Shown here one piece after another: positions 46,225 through 54,116 of a DNA stretch of 64,000 nucleotides (positions are counted from its first letter, which is position 1; each line of letters opens with the position of its first letter). Source of the DNA: Aliarcobacter vitoriensis. GTDB lineage: Bacteria; Campylobacterota; Campylobacteria; Campylobacterales; Arcobacteraceae. A program made the position numbers and the translations under genes. The notes beneath the pieces were generated by a model. That model made no database searches, had not been told where the DNA came from, and saw nothing but the letters and a program-made list of their open reading frames with translations. The stretch is taken from NCBI RefSeq assembly GCF_003316695.1, contig NZ_PDKB01000014.1, positions 1 through 64,000 of the forward strand, in the 5' to 3' direction.

Positions 46225-47046
46225 ATGATAAAAAATTTAACAAAATATATAAATAATATTCAAAAACTTCCAGATATTATTATTGAACTTGATAGTTTTA
46301 GAAAATCTAAAAATAAAAATTCTAAACATCTAGTAATGCTTATAAAAAAAGATAAAAATATTCATCAAGATATTCTAAAAATTATGAATTTTAATATTTT
46401 TGATTTTGGTACAAAACCACAAAATATTACAAATCTTATAGCCATTACAAATTTAGAATTTGTTACGACTTTGGCAACAGCCTTGGCAATTACAAAAAGC
46501 ATAAATTTAAATTTATTTTCTTATGCTGTTACAATAGATGATTTTTTATACTCAAATATTTTAGCAATGAGAATTACAGATATTTGGATAGGGAAAATTG
46601 ATAAATCTTTAAAAAATGAACTTTTACTTTTATCTTTTTTACAAAATATTTCAAAACCCATAATCTCTCTAGCAATTAGTGAAAATAAACTAACAGAAAA
46701 ATTTTTAAATTATATTTCAAATAGTGATGATTTATCACAAAGTGAAGAAAAATTTACTGGTTATAAAACAGGAAGAATAACTGCGAATATATTAAAACAA
46801 TGGGATTTAAGCTATAAAATAATACTTCCTATTTTATTTGCACAAGATTTATTAAACTGCCCAGAAGAGTTTAGATTGAAAGCTGTGATTCTAAATATAA
46901 TAAACCAAATTTGTAATTTACGAGAGCCCTTATGCGATAAAAATATACACAAAGCTTTAGAAGATTTAGCTTTATTTGATTTTGAAATAGATATTTTTTT
47001 AGCTTCGATTGATGAAATAAAAAATATTATTAATAAGACAATTTAA
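46225..47046 (+). CDS. HDOD-domain protein
   Basis: 273 residues, all-helical, soluble. Pattern of the HDOD family: LPDIIIELDSFRK, LIKKDKNIHQDILKIMN, ITNLIAITNLEFVTTLATALAITKS, and a late HHH-like position lost (ISKPIISLAISENKL). HDOD proteins act in signalling without a proven catalytic role. Divergent from the thiC unit, 54 bp before ispDF. Confidence 0.7.
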   Translation: MIKNLTKYINNIQKLPDIIIELDSFRKSKNKNSKHLVMLIKKDKNIHQDILKIMNFNIFDFGTKPQNITNLIAITNLEFVTTLATALAITKSINLNLFSYAVTIDDFLYSNILAMRITDIWIGKIDKSLKNELLLLSFLQNISKPIISLAISENKLTEKFLNYISNSDDLSQSEEKFTGYKTGRITANILKQWDLSYKIILPILFAQDLLNCPEEFRLKAVILNIINQICNLREPLCDKNIHKALEDLALFDFEIDIFLASIDEIKNIINKTI

Positions 47047-47098
47047 CTCTTCTATAAGTAACATTTAGTTAGAATCTGTAACTTTTTTACTCAAAGGA

Positions 47099-48229
47099 AT
47101 GGTATTGTTAGATGTTACTTTAGTAGTTTTATGTGCTGGAAATTCTGCAAGATTTGAAAAAATGTGTAAAAAGCAGTGGTTAAGAGTTGGTAATGAACCA
47201 TTGTGGCTAAATGTTACAAAAAGGTTAAGTTCTTACTCAAAATTTTCTAAAACAATTGTTGTATCTCATAAAGATGAACTAAACTATATGAAAAATTTTA
47301 GCGATTGCTACACTTTTGTTGAAGGTGGAGACACTAGACAAAACTCAATCAAAAATGCTTTAAAAAAAGTTGATACAAAATATGTAATGATTAGCGATGT
47401 TGCTAGAGCTTGTATAAATAAAGAAATTGTTTTAAACCTACTAGAGAATAAAGATAAAGCATCTTGTATCGTTCCTGTTTTAGATGTAAGTGATACTGTT
47501 ATTTTTGAAGAAAATACTATAAATCGTGATAAAGTAAAACTTATACAAACTCCTCAACTTTCAAATACACAAGTACTAAATAAAGCCCTTGATACACCTA
47601 GAGATTTTACAGATGAAAGTAGTGCTATAAAAGCTATTAGTGAAACAATATTCTATATAAAAGGTAGTCTTGAAAGTAAAAAAATCACTTTTGGTGATGA
47701 AATAGAGCAAATTCCTTGTTTAAAAAAACCTTCAAACAATTTTTTTACAGGAACTGGTTTTGATATCCATGCTTTTGAAGAGAACAAAGAGATGTTTTTA
47801 GGTGGAATAAAACTTCCTTATGAATATGGGTTTAAAGCTCATAGTGATGGTGATGTATTAATACATTCTGTAATAGATGCTCTTTTAGGCGCTATTGGAG
47901 GAGGAGATATTGGAGAGTTTTTCCCCGACACTGATGAAAAATATAAAAATATTGACTCAAAAATATTATTAGAGAATATTGTAAATTTTATTTACAATGT
48001 TGGGTATGAGATTGTAAATATAGATTTAACAATAATCGCTCAAAAACCAAAAATAAATCCATTTAAAATAGAAATAAAATCTTCTATGGCAAAACTTTTA
48101 AAACTTGAAAAACAGTTTATAAATGTAAAAGCAACAACTGCCGAAAAATTAGGATTTATTGGTCGAGCAGAAGGAGTTGCTGTACAAAGTATTGCTACAC
48201 TAAAATATTATGATTGGACACAAAAATGA
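47099..48229 (+). CDS. ispDF: Bifunctional IspD/IspF isoprenoid enzyme
   Basis: About 375 residues. The N-terminal IspD half (LCAGNSARFEKMCKKQWL; DVARACINKEIV) makes CDP-methylerythritol. The C-terminal IspF half from about 217 (TGFDIHAFEENKEMFLGG, HSDGDVLIHSVIDALLGAIGGGDIGEFFPDT) makes the cyclic diphosphate, with the zinc-binding Asp/His visible. The fusion is usual in Campylobacterota. The true start may be the TTG at 47105, since AAAGGA is too close to the ATG at 47099. Confidence 0.95.
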   Translation: MVLLDVTLVVLCAGNSARFEKMCKKQWLRVGNEPLWLNVTKRLSSYSKFSKTIVVSHKDELNYMKNFSDCYTFVEGGDTRQNSIKNALKKVDTKYVMISDVARACINKEIVLNLLENKDKASCIVPVLDVSDTVIFEENTINRDKVKLIQTPQLSNTQVLNKALDTPRDFTDESSAIKAISETIFYIKGSLESKKITFGDEIEQIPCLKKPSNNFFTGTGFDIHAFEENKEMFLGGIKLPYEYGFKAHSDGDVLIHSVIDALLGAIGGGDIGEFFPDTDEKYKNIDSKILLENIVNFIYNVGYEIVNIDLTIIAQKPKINPFKIEIKSSMAKLLKLEKQFINVKATTAEKLGFIGRAEGVAVQSIATLKYYDWTQK

Positions 48230-49116
48230 ATATATTAATTATTGAAAATGAAATTTATCTAGCACAAAAGATAGTATCTAGGCTACTTGATGATGGACAT
48301 AGTTGTGATTATGTTGAACAAGTAAATATTGAAAATCTTACAAAAGATTATGATATTGTTTTATTATCAACTTCTCTTCCTAGTGAAGTAACAAAAGGTA
48401 TTATAAAAAGATATGCTGCTAACTCTATTATACTTCTTTTAGTATCTTATATTTCAGATGAAACTGTAACAAACCCTATAAAAGATGGTGCAAAAGATTA
48501 TATGATGAAACCATTTTTAATGGATGAACTTTTAAGAAAAATATATCACTATAAAGATTGTAGAAGTATGAGAAGAGAGCTTCAAGTTTTAAGAGATTAT
48601 TTTAATTTTACAATGAATAATATTGATACAAGTGATGTACTGTTGCCTTTATCTTTTCCTTTAATGATTGAAACAAATTTCCAAACTTATGCAGATAAAC
48701 TTGTATTTGAGATATCAAATAAGCTTGATTTACCTATAAAATTTATTTCATTAAACTCATCTTCTTGGCAAAAGCAATTATTGGCAGTAAATGATAAGTC
48801 TATCATATATCTTACAGATTATCACTCTTTAAAGAAAAATATAAAAGAACAACTTTTAAAACAAATAGAAGATAAAAATTGTGTTATATGTACTCTTGAA
48901 AGTAATGAACCTTTTATGTATAAAAAAATCACTTTTAACAACGATAATAAAACTCTTGATAATACTCAAATAATGTCAATCAATGACTATGTAAAAATGA
49001 TGGTAACCACTTATCAAAATAGATATCCAGATACAGAATTATCAAAAAGATTAGGAATTTCAAGAAAATCTCTTTGGGAAAAAAGAAAAAAACTTGAAAT
49101 CGATAAAAAGAAGTAA
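48226..49116 (+). CDS. Atypical orphan response regulator, HP1021/Cj1608 type
   Basis: 296 residues from the ATG at 48226, overlapping the ispDF stop (ATGA). The receiver-like domain (1-115) has Ser48 where the phosphoacceptor Asp should be (DIVLLSTSLP), while the late Lys is kept (YMMKPF). The C-terminus holds a Fis-like helix-turn-helix (TELSKRLGISRKSLWEKRKKL). The ispDF-regulator-pgpA order is that of Campylobacter jejuni Cj1607-Cj1608-Cj1610, and H. pylori HP1021 is a phosphorylation-independent regulator that binds oriC and many promoters. No histidine kinase is adjacent. Confidence 0.88.
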   Translation: MNILIIENEIYLAQKIVSRLLDDGHSCDYVEQVNIENLTKDYDIVLLSTSLPSEVTKGIIKRYAANSIILLLVSYISDETVTNPIKDGAKDYMMKPFLMDELLRKIYHYKDCRSMRRELQVLRDYFNFTMNNIDTSDVLLPLSFPLMIETNFQTYADKLVFEISNKLDLPIKFISLNSSSWQKQLLAVNDKSIIYLTDYHSLKKNIKEQLLKQIEDKNCVICTLESNEPFMYKKITFNNDNKTLDNTQIMSINDYVKMMVTTYQNRYPDTELSKRLGISRKSLWEKRKKLEIDKKK

Positions 49117-49118
49117 AA

Positions 49119-49595
49119 ATGAATATTAGAAGATTTTTTTTAACAGTTGGATATAGTGGTCTTAGCCCCAAAGCACCTGGAACTGTTGGAAGTTTTGTGG
49201 CTCTTATTTTAGGGCTTTTTTTACTAGAATTTCTACATACTTCAACTCTATTTTTACTTTCATTGCTAATAACAGTAGTTGCTATAAAACAAATAAATAT
49301 ATATGAAGAAGAAGTTGGTATTCACGATGGTAGTGAAATAGTAATAGATGAATTAGCTGGAATGTGGATAGCATTAAGTATTTGTGGAATCAATAGTGAA
49401 AATGTATTAGTATTGGCTCCTCTTGCATTTATTTTCTTTAGAATTTTTGATATATATAAACCATCAGTTATAGGAAAAATTGATAGAGATGTAAAAGGTG
49501 GATTAGGTGTGATGGGAGATGATGTAGTTGCAGGAGTCTTTGCTGGTATTTGTACAGCTGGAAGTTGGCAATTAATAGAGAAGTTTATTCTGTAA
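49119..49595 (+). CDS. pgpA: Phosphatidylglycerophosphatase A
   Basis: 158 residues, about four membrane segments. GYSGLSPKAPGTVGS is the N-terminal signature and HDGSEIVIDELAGMW the metal-binding block. Dephosphorylates phosphatidylglycerol phosphate. The 3' end overlaps the convergent XRE gene by 11 bp. Confidence 0.93.
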   Translation: MNIRRFFLTVGYSGLSPKAPGTVGSFVALILGLFLLEFLHTSTLFLLSLLITVVAIKQINIYEEEVGIHDGSEIVIDELAGMWIALSICGINSENVLVLAPLAFIFFRIFDIYKPSVIGKIDRDVKGGLGVMGDDVVAGVFAGICTAGSWQLIEKFIL

Positions 49596-49845
49596 TCTCT
49601 TTAAAAAACTCTGCAATATCTACTTCGAGAACATAAGCTATTTTTAGCAAATGTTCTATATTGAAATGATTGTTTCTATGATTTATCTCTGCACATGATA
49701 TTATACTTACAGATTTATGCCCTATTTTATGGGCTAAGTCTAGTTGGCTAATACCTTTTTCTTTTCTTATTCTTTTAACATTTTGCCCAATTATTTTATG
49801 AAAATCATTTATATAAGTTTCATTCATATCGTCGATATGTTTCAA
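49585..49845 (-). CDS. XRE-family transcriptional regulator
   Basis: 86 residues from a TTG start with AGGGGA upstream; the first ATG is six codons later without a good ribosome site. Helix-turn-helix VKRIRKEKGISQLDLAHKIGHKSVSIISCAE followed by LLKIAYVLEVDIAEFFKEI. It is divergent from a five-gene unit, and two CTTGTTA...CAAG sites lie in the 103-bp region between them, so it is the obvious controller of both directions. Its terminal overlap with pgpA suggests the cassette was inserted next to pgpA. Confidence 0.85.
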   Translation of the reverse strand: MKHIDDMNETYINDFHKIIGQNVKRIRKEKGISQLDLAHKIGHKSVSIISCAEINHRNNHFNIEHLLKIAYVLEVDIAEFFKEITE

Positions 49846-49858
49846 TTTATCCCCTATG

Positions 49859-49927
49859 ACTTGTTATGTCAAGTTGCTAGGAATATACTAATAAGATAAA
49901 GTTATTTTTACAACTTGTTACTACAAG
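49859..49927. promoter_or_regulatory. Paired operators between the XRE gene and the five-gene unit
   Basis: CTTGTTATGTCAAG (49860-49873; ACTTG/CAAGT arms from 49859 to 49874) and CTTGTTACTACAAG (49914-49927; CTTGT/ACAAG arms) share a 14-bp design and lie 54 bp apart. The second overlaps a possible -35 (TTGTAA) for the XRE gene, and lies 21 bp before the ATG of the plus-strand unit. This fits autorepression and joint control of both transcripts. Confidence 0.7.
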
Positions 49928-49948
49928 AGAAAAAATACAAGGATATAA

Positions 49949-50320
49949 ATGAAAGTTGCTATGACAAATCCTAAAACAGGAGAAATAAGAGAAGTTAAAG
50001 TTGGTTGGAGTTGGATATTATTCCTATTTTCTGGTTTTTTTGGATTACCTCTTTTTCTAAGAAAATTACATATTTGGGGTGGAATATTTTTAGTTCTTTG
50101 GGTTGTTTATCTCATTGCTCCTTCAATGATGCAAAATGAAGAAGAAGCATTAGGTTTAATGATTTTATTAAATCTATTTTTCTTAGGTTTACAAATTTGG
50201 TTAGGTATAAAAGGAAATGAGATAACAGCTAAAAATTATCTTGAATTTGGTTGGCATTTTACTAATCCTGATAGTGATGAAGTAAGATTTGCAAAAGGTA
50301 AGTGGGGAATAAATGTATGA
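49949..50320 (+). CDS. Small membrane protein, DUF2628-like (XRE cassette gene 1)
   Basis: 123 residues. Cytosolic start (NPKTGEIREVKVGWSW), then about three membrane segments between residues 20 and 92 with GFFGLPLFLRKLHIWGG, and a tail AKNYLEFGWHFTNPDSDEVR. The pattern of an aromatic-rich first helix and a YLxxGW tail resembles DUF2628/DUF805-like small membrane proteins. AAGGAT ribosome site. Heads the operon opposite the XRE regulator. Function unknown. Confidence 0.7.
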   Translation: MKVAMTNPKTGEIREVKVGWSWILFLFSGFFGLPLFLRKLHIWGGIFLVLWVVYLIAPSMMQNEEEALGLMILLNLFFLGLQIWLGIKGNEITAKNYLEFGWHFTNPDSDEVRFAKGKWGINV

Positions 50321-50796
50321 AAACATTTTTTAAAATAGTCTTTATTTTAATTATATCACTGATTGCAATTGGTGTTATTTTTGATAATACAGAAGAAAAG
50401 AATTTACAAAAACTAGAAACAATCAAAACTTCTAATATAGATAAAATCTCTCCAACTGGTACATTATATGATATTTATACATTAATGAGTGATTACACTG
50501 ATTTACAAAGAGTTAATACTGAAAAAGAATTAAAAGGTAAAATTGTTCAATGGACATTACCAGTTTTTGAAGTTAGTAAATTAAGTGAAAATAAGTATAA
50601 AATTCAAACAGATTCGGGTACTTTTTTTGGAACAAAATATGTTGGTACATTTACGACAATATACACTCAAAGTAAAGATGAAGTCATATTTATAGAAAAT
50701 ATTAAAACTGGAAATCTCATAACAGTAAAGGGTGAAATAACTGGAACTTTTATGAGAAATATTCAAATTGAACCTGCTATATTAATATTAAAATAA
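50317..50796 (+). CDS. Membrane-anchored OB-fold-like protein (XRE cassette gene 2)
   Basis: 159 residues from the ATG at 50317, overlapping the previous stop (ATGA). One N-terminal membrane segment (FKIVFILIISLIAIGVIF); the rest is exported and beta-rich: ELKGKIVQWTLPVFEVSKL through NLITVKGEITGTFMRNIQIEP has the strand order of the tRNA_anti-like OB fold seen in several small envelope proteins. Ligand unknown; the family name is a guess from pattern. Confidence 0.6.
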   Translation: MKTFFKIVFILIISLIAIGVIFDNTEEKNLQKLETIKTSNIDKISPTGTLYDIYTLMSDYTDLQRVNTEKELKGKIVQWTLPVFEVSKLSENKYKIQTDSGTFFGTKYVGTFTTIYTQSKDEVIFIENIKTGNLITVKGEITGTFMRNIQIEPAILILK

Positions 50797-50805
50797 GGAT
50801 TAAAA

Positions 50806-51273
50806 ATGAGTTTATTAAAAAAGATAATTATAGGGTGTTTATTTTTAACTTCACTCGCCTTTGCTTCAAATGATATTTATATGGTACAAAAAGGTACTTT
50901 GAATTTTAATAAAAATATCACCATAGAAAAAGTATTTAATGATTATAAATATTTTGATGAAATCGAGTGGGAAAGTTTTGTTGATAATAATATTAGGGTT
51001 GTAAATGTAGTTTCAAAACTATCTTATCAATATTTATTTAATAATGCAACAGATGGTTGGACTTCAGAACTCGATGTATATTTTTTAGTTCAATTTATAT
51101 TAAATGATAAAGCTATTATACCTCATGACGTGGGATTAATATACCTTGATGGAAAAACTGATGAGTTAATAAGTGAAAAATATGCAGTTGAATTAAATAT
51201 TGATCAAAATAAAGTATTAGATATTTTTTATGATATTTATAATAATGAACCATTACGACATTTATATAATTAG
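50806..51273 (+). CDS. Exported hypothetical protein (XRE cassette gene 3)
   Basis: 155 residues with a signal peptide (CLFLTSLAFASND) and an AAGGA ribosome site. The mature part begins with the pattern MVQKGTLNFNKNITIEKVFNDYKYFDEIEWESF, which recalls small periplasmic proteins of Campylobacterota operons that start from a KxGTLxFxKxxTIGxAFD-like motif. Probably periplasmic. No function known. Confidence 0.65.
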   Translation: MSLLKKIIIGCLFLTSLAFASNDIYMVQKGTLNFNKNITIEKVFNDYKYFDEIEWESFVDNNIRVVNVVSKLSYQYLFNNATDGWTSELDVYFLVQFILNDKAIIPHDVGLIYLDGKTDELISEKYAVELNIDQNKVLDIFYDIYNNEPLRHLYN

Positions 51274-51281
51274 GAGAAAAT

Positions 51282-51938
51282 ATGTTAAGAATTTTATTAC
51301 CAATTTTATTTTATAATTTACTTTTTGGAGCTAGTTTTAATTGTACAAAAGCTTCTTCATATGTTGAAAAAATGATTTGTGCAGATGCACAATTATCAGA
51401 ACTTGATAGTAAAATGGGAACTCTATATAAAGAAGCTTCTAAAAACACAACTAATAAAAAAGAGTTATTAGATAAGCAAAGAACTTGGGTAAAAGATAGA
51501 GAAAATTGTACAAATGTTTATTGCATATTTTTATCAACAAAAAATAGAATAAGTCAATTAGAAAGTTTATCATCGAATAATTTAGTTAATATTGCTTCAA
51601 ATGATAAAATTCCTTTTGATATAAGTATCGAAACAGCTTATAATGAAGCTTGGGAATTTAACTATCCATTAATTACAATTACAGCATTAAAAGATAATTT
51701 AAAACTTGTAAATATTAAAGCAAATAAAGGAAAATGCAAAATTGAAATTGAACCTAGTATTTACATTTCAAATGGTATGCCAGTAGTAGAAAATAACTCT
51801 TTCCCACTAAAAATAAATGAATATGATACTTTAAAAGCTAGAGTTTCACAAGAATGTATATTGTTAAGAATTGATATTTCAACAGATGAATACGAATGGA
51901 CATTGGAAAATAAAAAGGACTTTTTTTATTTTAATTAA
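51282..51938 (+). CDS. LprI/DUF1311-domain exported protein (XRE cassette gene 4)
   Basis: 218 residues. Signal peptide (LLPILFYNLLFGAS), then a DUF1311/LprI domain: SFNCTKASSYVEKMICADAQLSELDSKM, LDKQRTWVKDRENCTNVYC with four conserved cysteines likely paired. LprI of Mycobacterium inhibits lysozyme; most members are uncharacterised. The C-terminal half (about 105-218) is a separate beta-rich region with KGKCKIEIEPS and SQECILL cysteines that I cannot place. AGGAGA ribosome site. Confidence 0.75.
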   Translation: MLRILLPILFYNLLFGASFNCTKASSYVEKMICADAQLSELDSKMGTLYKEASKNTTNKKELLDKQRTWVKDRENCTNVYCIFLSTKNRISQLESLSSNNLVNIASNDKIPFDISIETAYNEAWEFNYPLITITALKDNLKLVNIKANKGKCKIEIEPSIYISNGMPVVENNSFPLKINEYDTLKARVSQECILLRIDISTDEYEWTLENKKDFFYFN

Positions 51939-51955
51939 AATTAATAAGGAATATA

Positions 51956-52411
51956 ATGGCTAAAAAAGATTTATTAACAAAAGAAGATAAAGACCTAAAT
52001 CAAGAGAAATTTAGTGAAATTATAAATAATAGTGCTTTAGGTCGCCTAAATGTAATAGATGCTTTTGAAACATTAAAGACTTTGCCTAATTTAAGAGAAT
52101 TAACAAGTTCTCATCTTCAAACACTAAAAACTGTATTTAGCTTGTCAAATGAAATAAAAACAAATGCTATGGATAAAATTCCTGTTTTAGATATAAATAA
52201 AACACTTGACAAATTGGAAAATAGATTAGAAAATGCAAATTCAAGTGAAGAATTAAAAATAATATGTGATACTATTATAAAAATTACAGAAAAACATTAT
52301 AATACAATCTCAGCAATAAATAAAAATGATGTTAATGTACTTAAAAAAGCGATAGATTTTGTCACAGAAGTTACAAAGACAGCTATAACAGTTAAGTCAA
52401 AAATTTTCTAA
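51956..52411 (+). CDS. Cytosolic helical hypothetical protein (XRE cassette gene 5)
   Basis: 151 residues, no signal peptide. Almost all helical with heptad-like spacing in the middle (LDINKTLDKLENRLENANSSEEL) and a hydrophobic C-terminal helix (AIDFVTEVTKTAITVKSKIF). AAGGA ribosome site. Last gene before a terminator. Unlike the other cassette products it appears to stay in the cytosol, perhaps at the membrane. No family recognised. Confidence 0.65.
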   Translation: MAKKDLLTKEDKDLNQEKFSEIINNSALGRLNVIDAFETLKTLPNLRELTSSHLQTLKTVFSLSNEIKTNAMDKIPVLDINKTLDKLENRLENANSSEELKIICDTIIKITEKHYNTISAINKNDVNVLKKAIDFVTEVTKTAITVKSKIF

Positions 52412-52432
52412 AATAATTTATACCGAATTTTA

Positions 52433-52459
52433 GGTTAAGGATTTTATCCTTAGCCTTTT
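52433..52459 (+). terminator. Terminator after the XRE cassette
   Basis: 8-bp stem GGTTAAGG/CCTTAGCC (one G-U pair), 7-base loop, then TTTTAGATTTATTTT. It separates the cassette from convergent carA. Confidence 0.75.
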
Positions 52460-52463
52460 AGAT

Positions 52464-53561
52464 TTATTTTACAGAATTTGCAAACTCTTTATATATTGGA
52501 GAGTTTGATACTGGAGTAAATTCGCTACTTAAAATATCTTTATTTTTATATTTTAAAGCTACTAAACTATTATCAAATACTTTTGTGTAAGTTACATCTG
52601 CTAGATTTTTTATACTATCATCTATTTTATAATCACTATTTATACCATATATTTCAACAGTTTTTTCACCTTTTACAGGATGACTTCCATATTTGATAGA
52701 TTTTATTTTTTCTACTTTTACACCATTTGCTAATGCAACTAAATAGTGACCTAATCCAACAGCAATTAGTGGTATATTTGCATCAAGTAGTTTCTTAACT
52801 TCACTTACTATTGAAGTTAAAATATTTGGATTTCCTGCTCCACTACTAAGGGCAACTCCTCCTATTTCATTTGATTTAAATCTAGCTATTATATCATCTG
52901 CTTTTATTGAGTATGGAACAACTTCAACTTCAAGCCCAGCTTCTACAAGTTCATTTAAAAATGATTTTTTAGCTCCTAAATCTACAACTAATACTTTTTT
53001 ATCACTCATACTAGCTTTATTGTATTCTTGTAAATCAGGATTCCAAGCACCAGATTTATGGATATAAATATCTTTTGTAGAGTTTTGGCTTACAAAATCT
53101 ATTTCATCATATTTTTTTGCTTCGCTTAATTTTTTTGATAGTTCATCTTTGTTAGAAATCGATGTTGAAGCTATCATCATCATACTTCCTTCTTCTCTAA
53201 CAATTGTAGTTAAAAATCTTGTATCAATATCACAAATACCCATAACACCTTGTTCTTTTAAAAAGTTACTCAAACTTTGTTCTGCTCTATAACTTGAATA
53301 TTCATCATGATAAGTTCTTACAAGTATTCCTATTGCATGAGATTTTGAACTTTCAAAATCAACACTATTTGCACCAACATTTCCTACCTCAACAGGTGTG
53401 AAATTGATAAATAAACCTGCATTTGATGGATCTGTAACTATTTCTTGATGTCCAAAAGTTGCATTATTGTAAACTAATTTTCCAATTGCAGTTGTATCTG
53501 CACCAAAAGATTTTGCCTCTAAAAATATTCCATTTTCTAAATAAATATATACTTTTTGCAT
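52464..53561 (-). CDS. carA: Carbamoyl-phosphate synthase small subunit with inactivated glutaminase site
   Basis: 365 residues. The N-terminal CarA domain is normal (TFGHQEIVTDPSN; GNVGANSVDFESS; CDIDTRFLTTIVREEG). The class I glutaminase domain (about 188-360) keeps its fold (LVVDLGAKKSFLNELVEAG; IPLIAVGLGHYLVALANG) but the nucleophile position is Gly269 rather than Cys (family: GICLGHQ), the HPE motif is replaced (about TPV at 349-351), and NHGF is lost. The subunit cannot hydrolyse glutamine in the known way, so the synthase should depend on free ammonia. Reading frame and length are intact, so this is not a pseudogene. It overlaps the DUF507 gene by one base. Confidence 0.9.
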   Translation of the reverse strand: MQKVYIYLENGIFLEAKSFGADTTAIGKLVYNNATFGHQEIVTDPSNAGLFINFTPVEVGNVGANSVDFESSKSHAIGILVRTYHDEYSSYRAEQSLSNFLKEQGVMGICDIDTRFLTTIVREEGSMMMIASTSISNKDELSKKLSEAKKYDEIDFVSQNSTKDIYIHKSGAWNPDLQEYNKASMSDKKVLVVDLGAKKSFLNELVEAGLEVEVVPYSIKADDIIARFKSNEIGGVALSSGAGNPNILTSIVSEVKKLLDANIPLIAVGLGHYLVALANGVKVEKIKSIKYGSHPVKGEKTVEIYGINSDYKIDDSIKNLADVTYTKVFDNSLVALKYKNKDILSSEFTPVSNSPIYKEFANSVK

Positions 53562-54112
53562 TAAATTAATCCTCTTTTTATTAACTCTTCTTCATAAAGT
53601 CTATGATATACCAAATCATAATCTTCTGTACCAGGAATTAGTTTTCTTTTATAGTTTCTAAGCTTTGCTAAAACCTCACTGTCCGCTTTTTCAAATCCTT
53701 TTATAAAATCGTCCAAAGAACCAAATATCACATTTTTAATTTGGTTATCTGAACATCTAAAGTGTATATAGTCCTCCTCCCATAGATAATCTAATATTTT
53801 GTGAGAAATATCAGAAAATCTATCTTCATTGTTTAAGATTACTCCAAAATCATTTGCAAGTCTTTTTTTAGTCATCCAAAAAAGTTGCCGTCTATCCGCA
53901 TTTAAATACTCTATTTCTTCTTCTTGAGAATCTAAAATCTCTTGAACCTTTTCATCTAAAGCTTGTTCTTTTTCTATATCTTCATCTAAAATTCTTTCGA
54001 TTTCAGCTTCAATACTATTTTTTTCTTTTCTTACTTCTACAAAATCACAAGTTAGTAAATCTCTTGTGATTCTTCTTGCTACATAAGGCGTGTGATGTAA
54101 TCTTAATCTCAT
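53561..54112 (-). CDS. DUF507 family protein
   Basis: 183 residues, helical and highly charged. MRLRLHHTPYVARRITRDLL and the C-terminal LVYHRLYEEELIKRGLI belong to the DUF507 family, commonly found next to carA in Campylobacterota (Campylobacter jejuni Cj1494-Cj1495). Function unknown. Its stop overlaps the carA start by one base, and purA ends 4 bp upstream. Confidence 0.88.
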   Translation of the reverse strand: MRLRLHHTPYVARRITRDLLTCDFVEVRKEKNSIEAEIERILDEDIEKEQALDEKVQEILDSQEEEIEYLNADRRQLFWMTKKRLANDFGVILNNEDRFSDISHKILDYLWEEDYIHFRCSDNQIKNVIFGSLDDFIKGFEKADSEVLAKLRNYKRKLIPGTEDYDLVYHRLYEEELIKRGLI

Positions 54113-54116
54113 AGTA

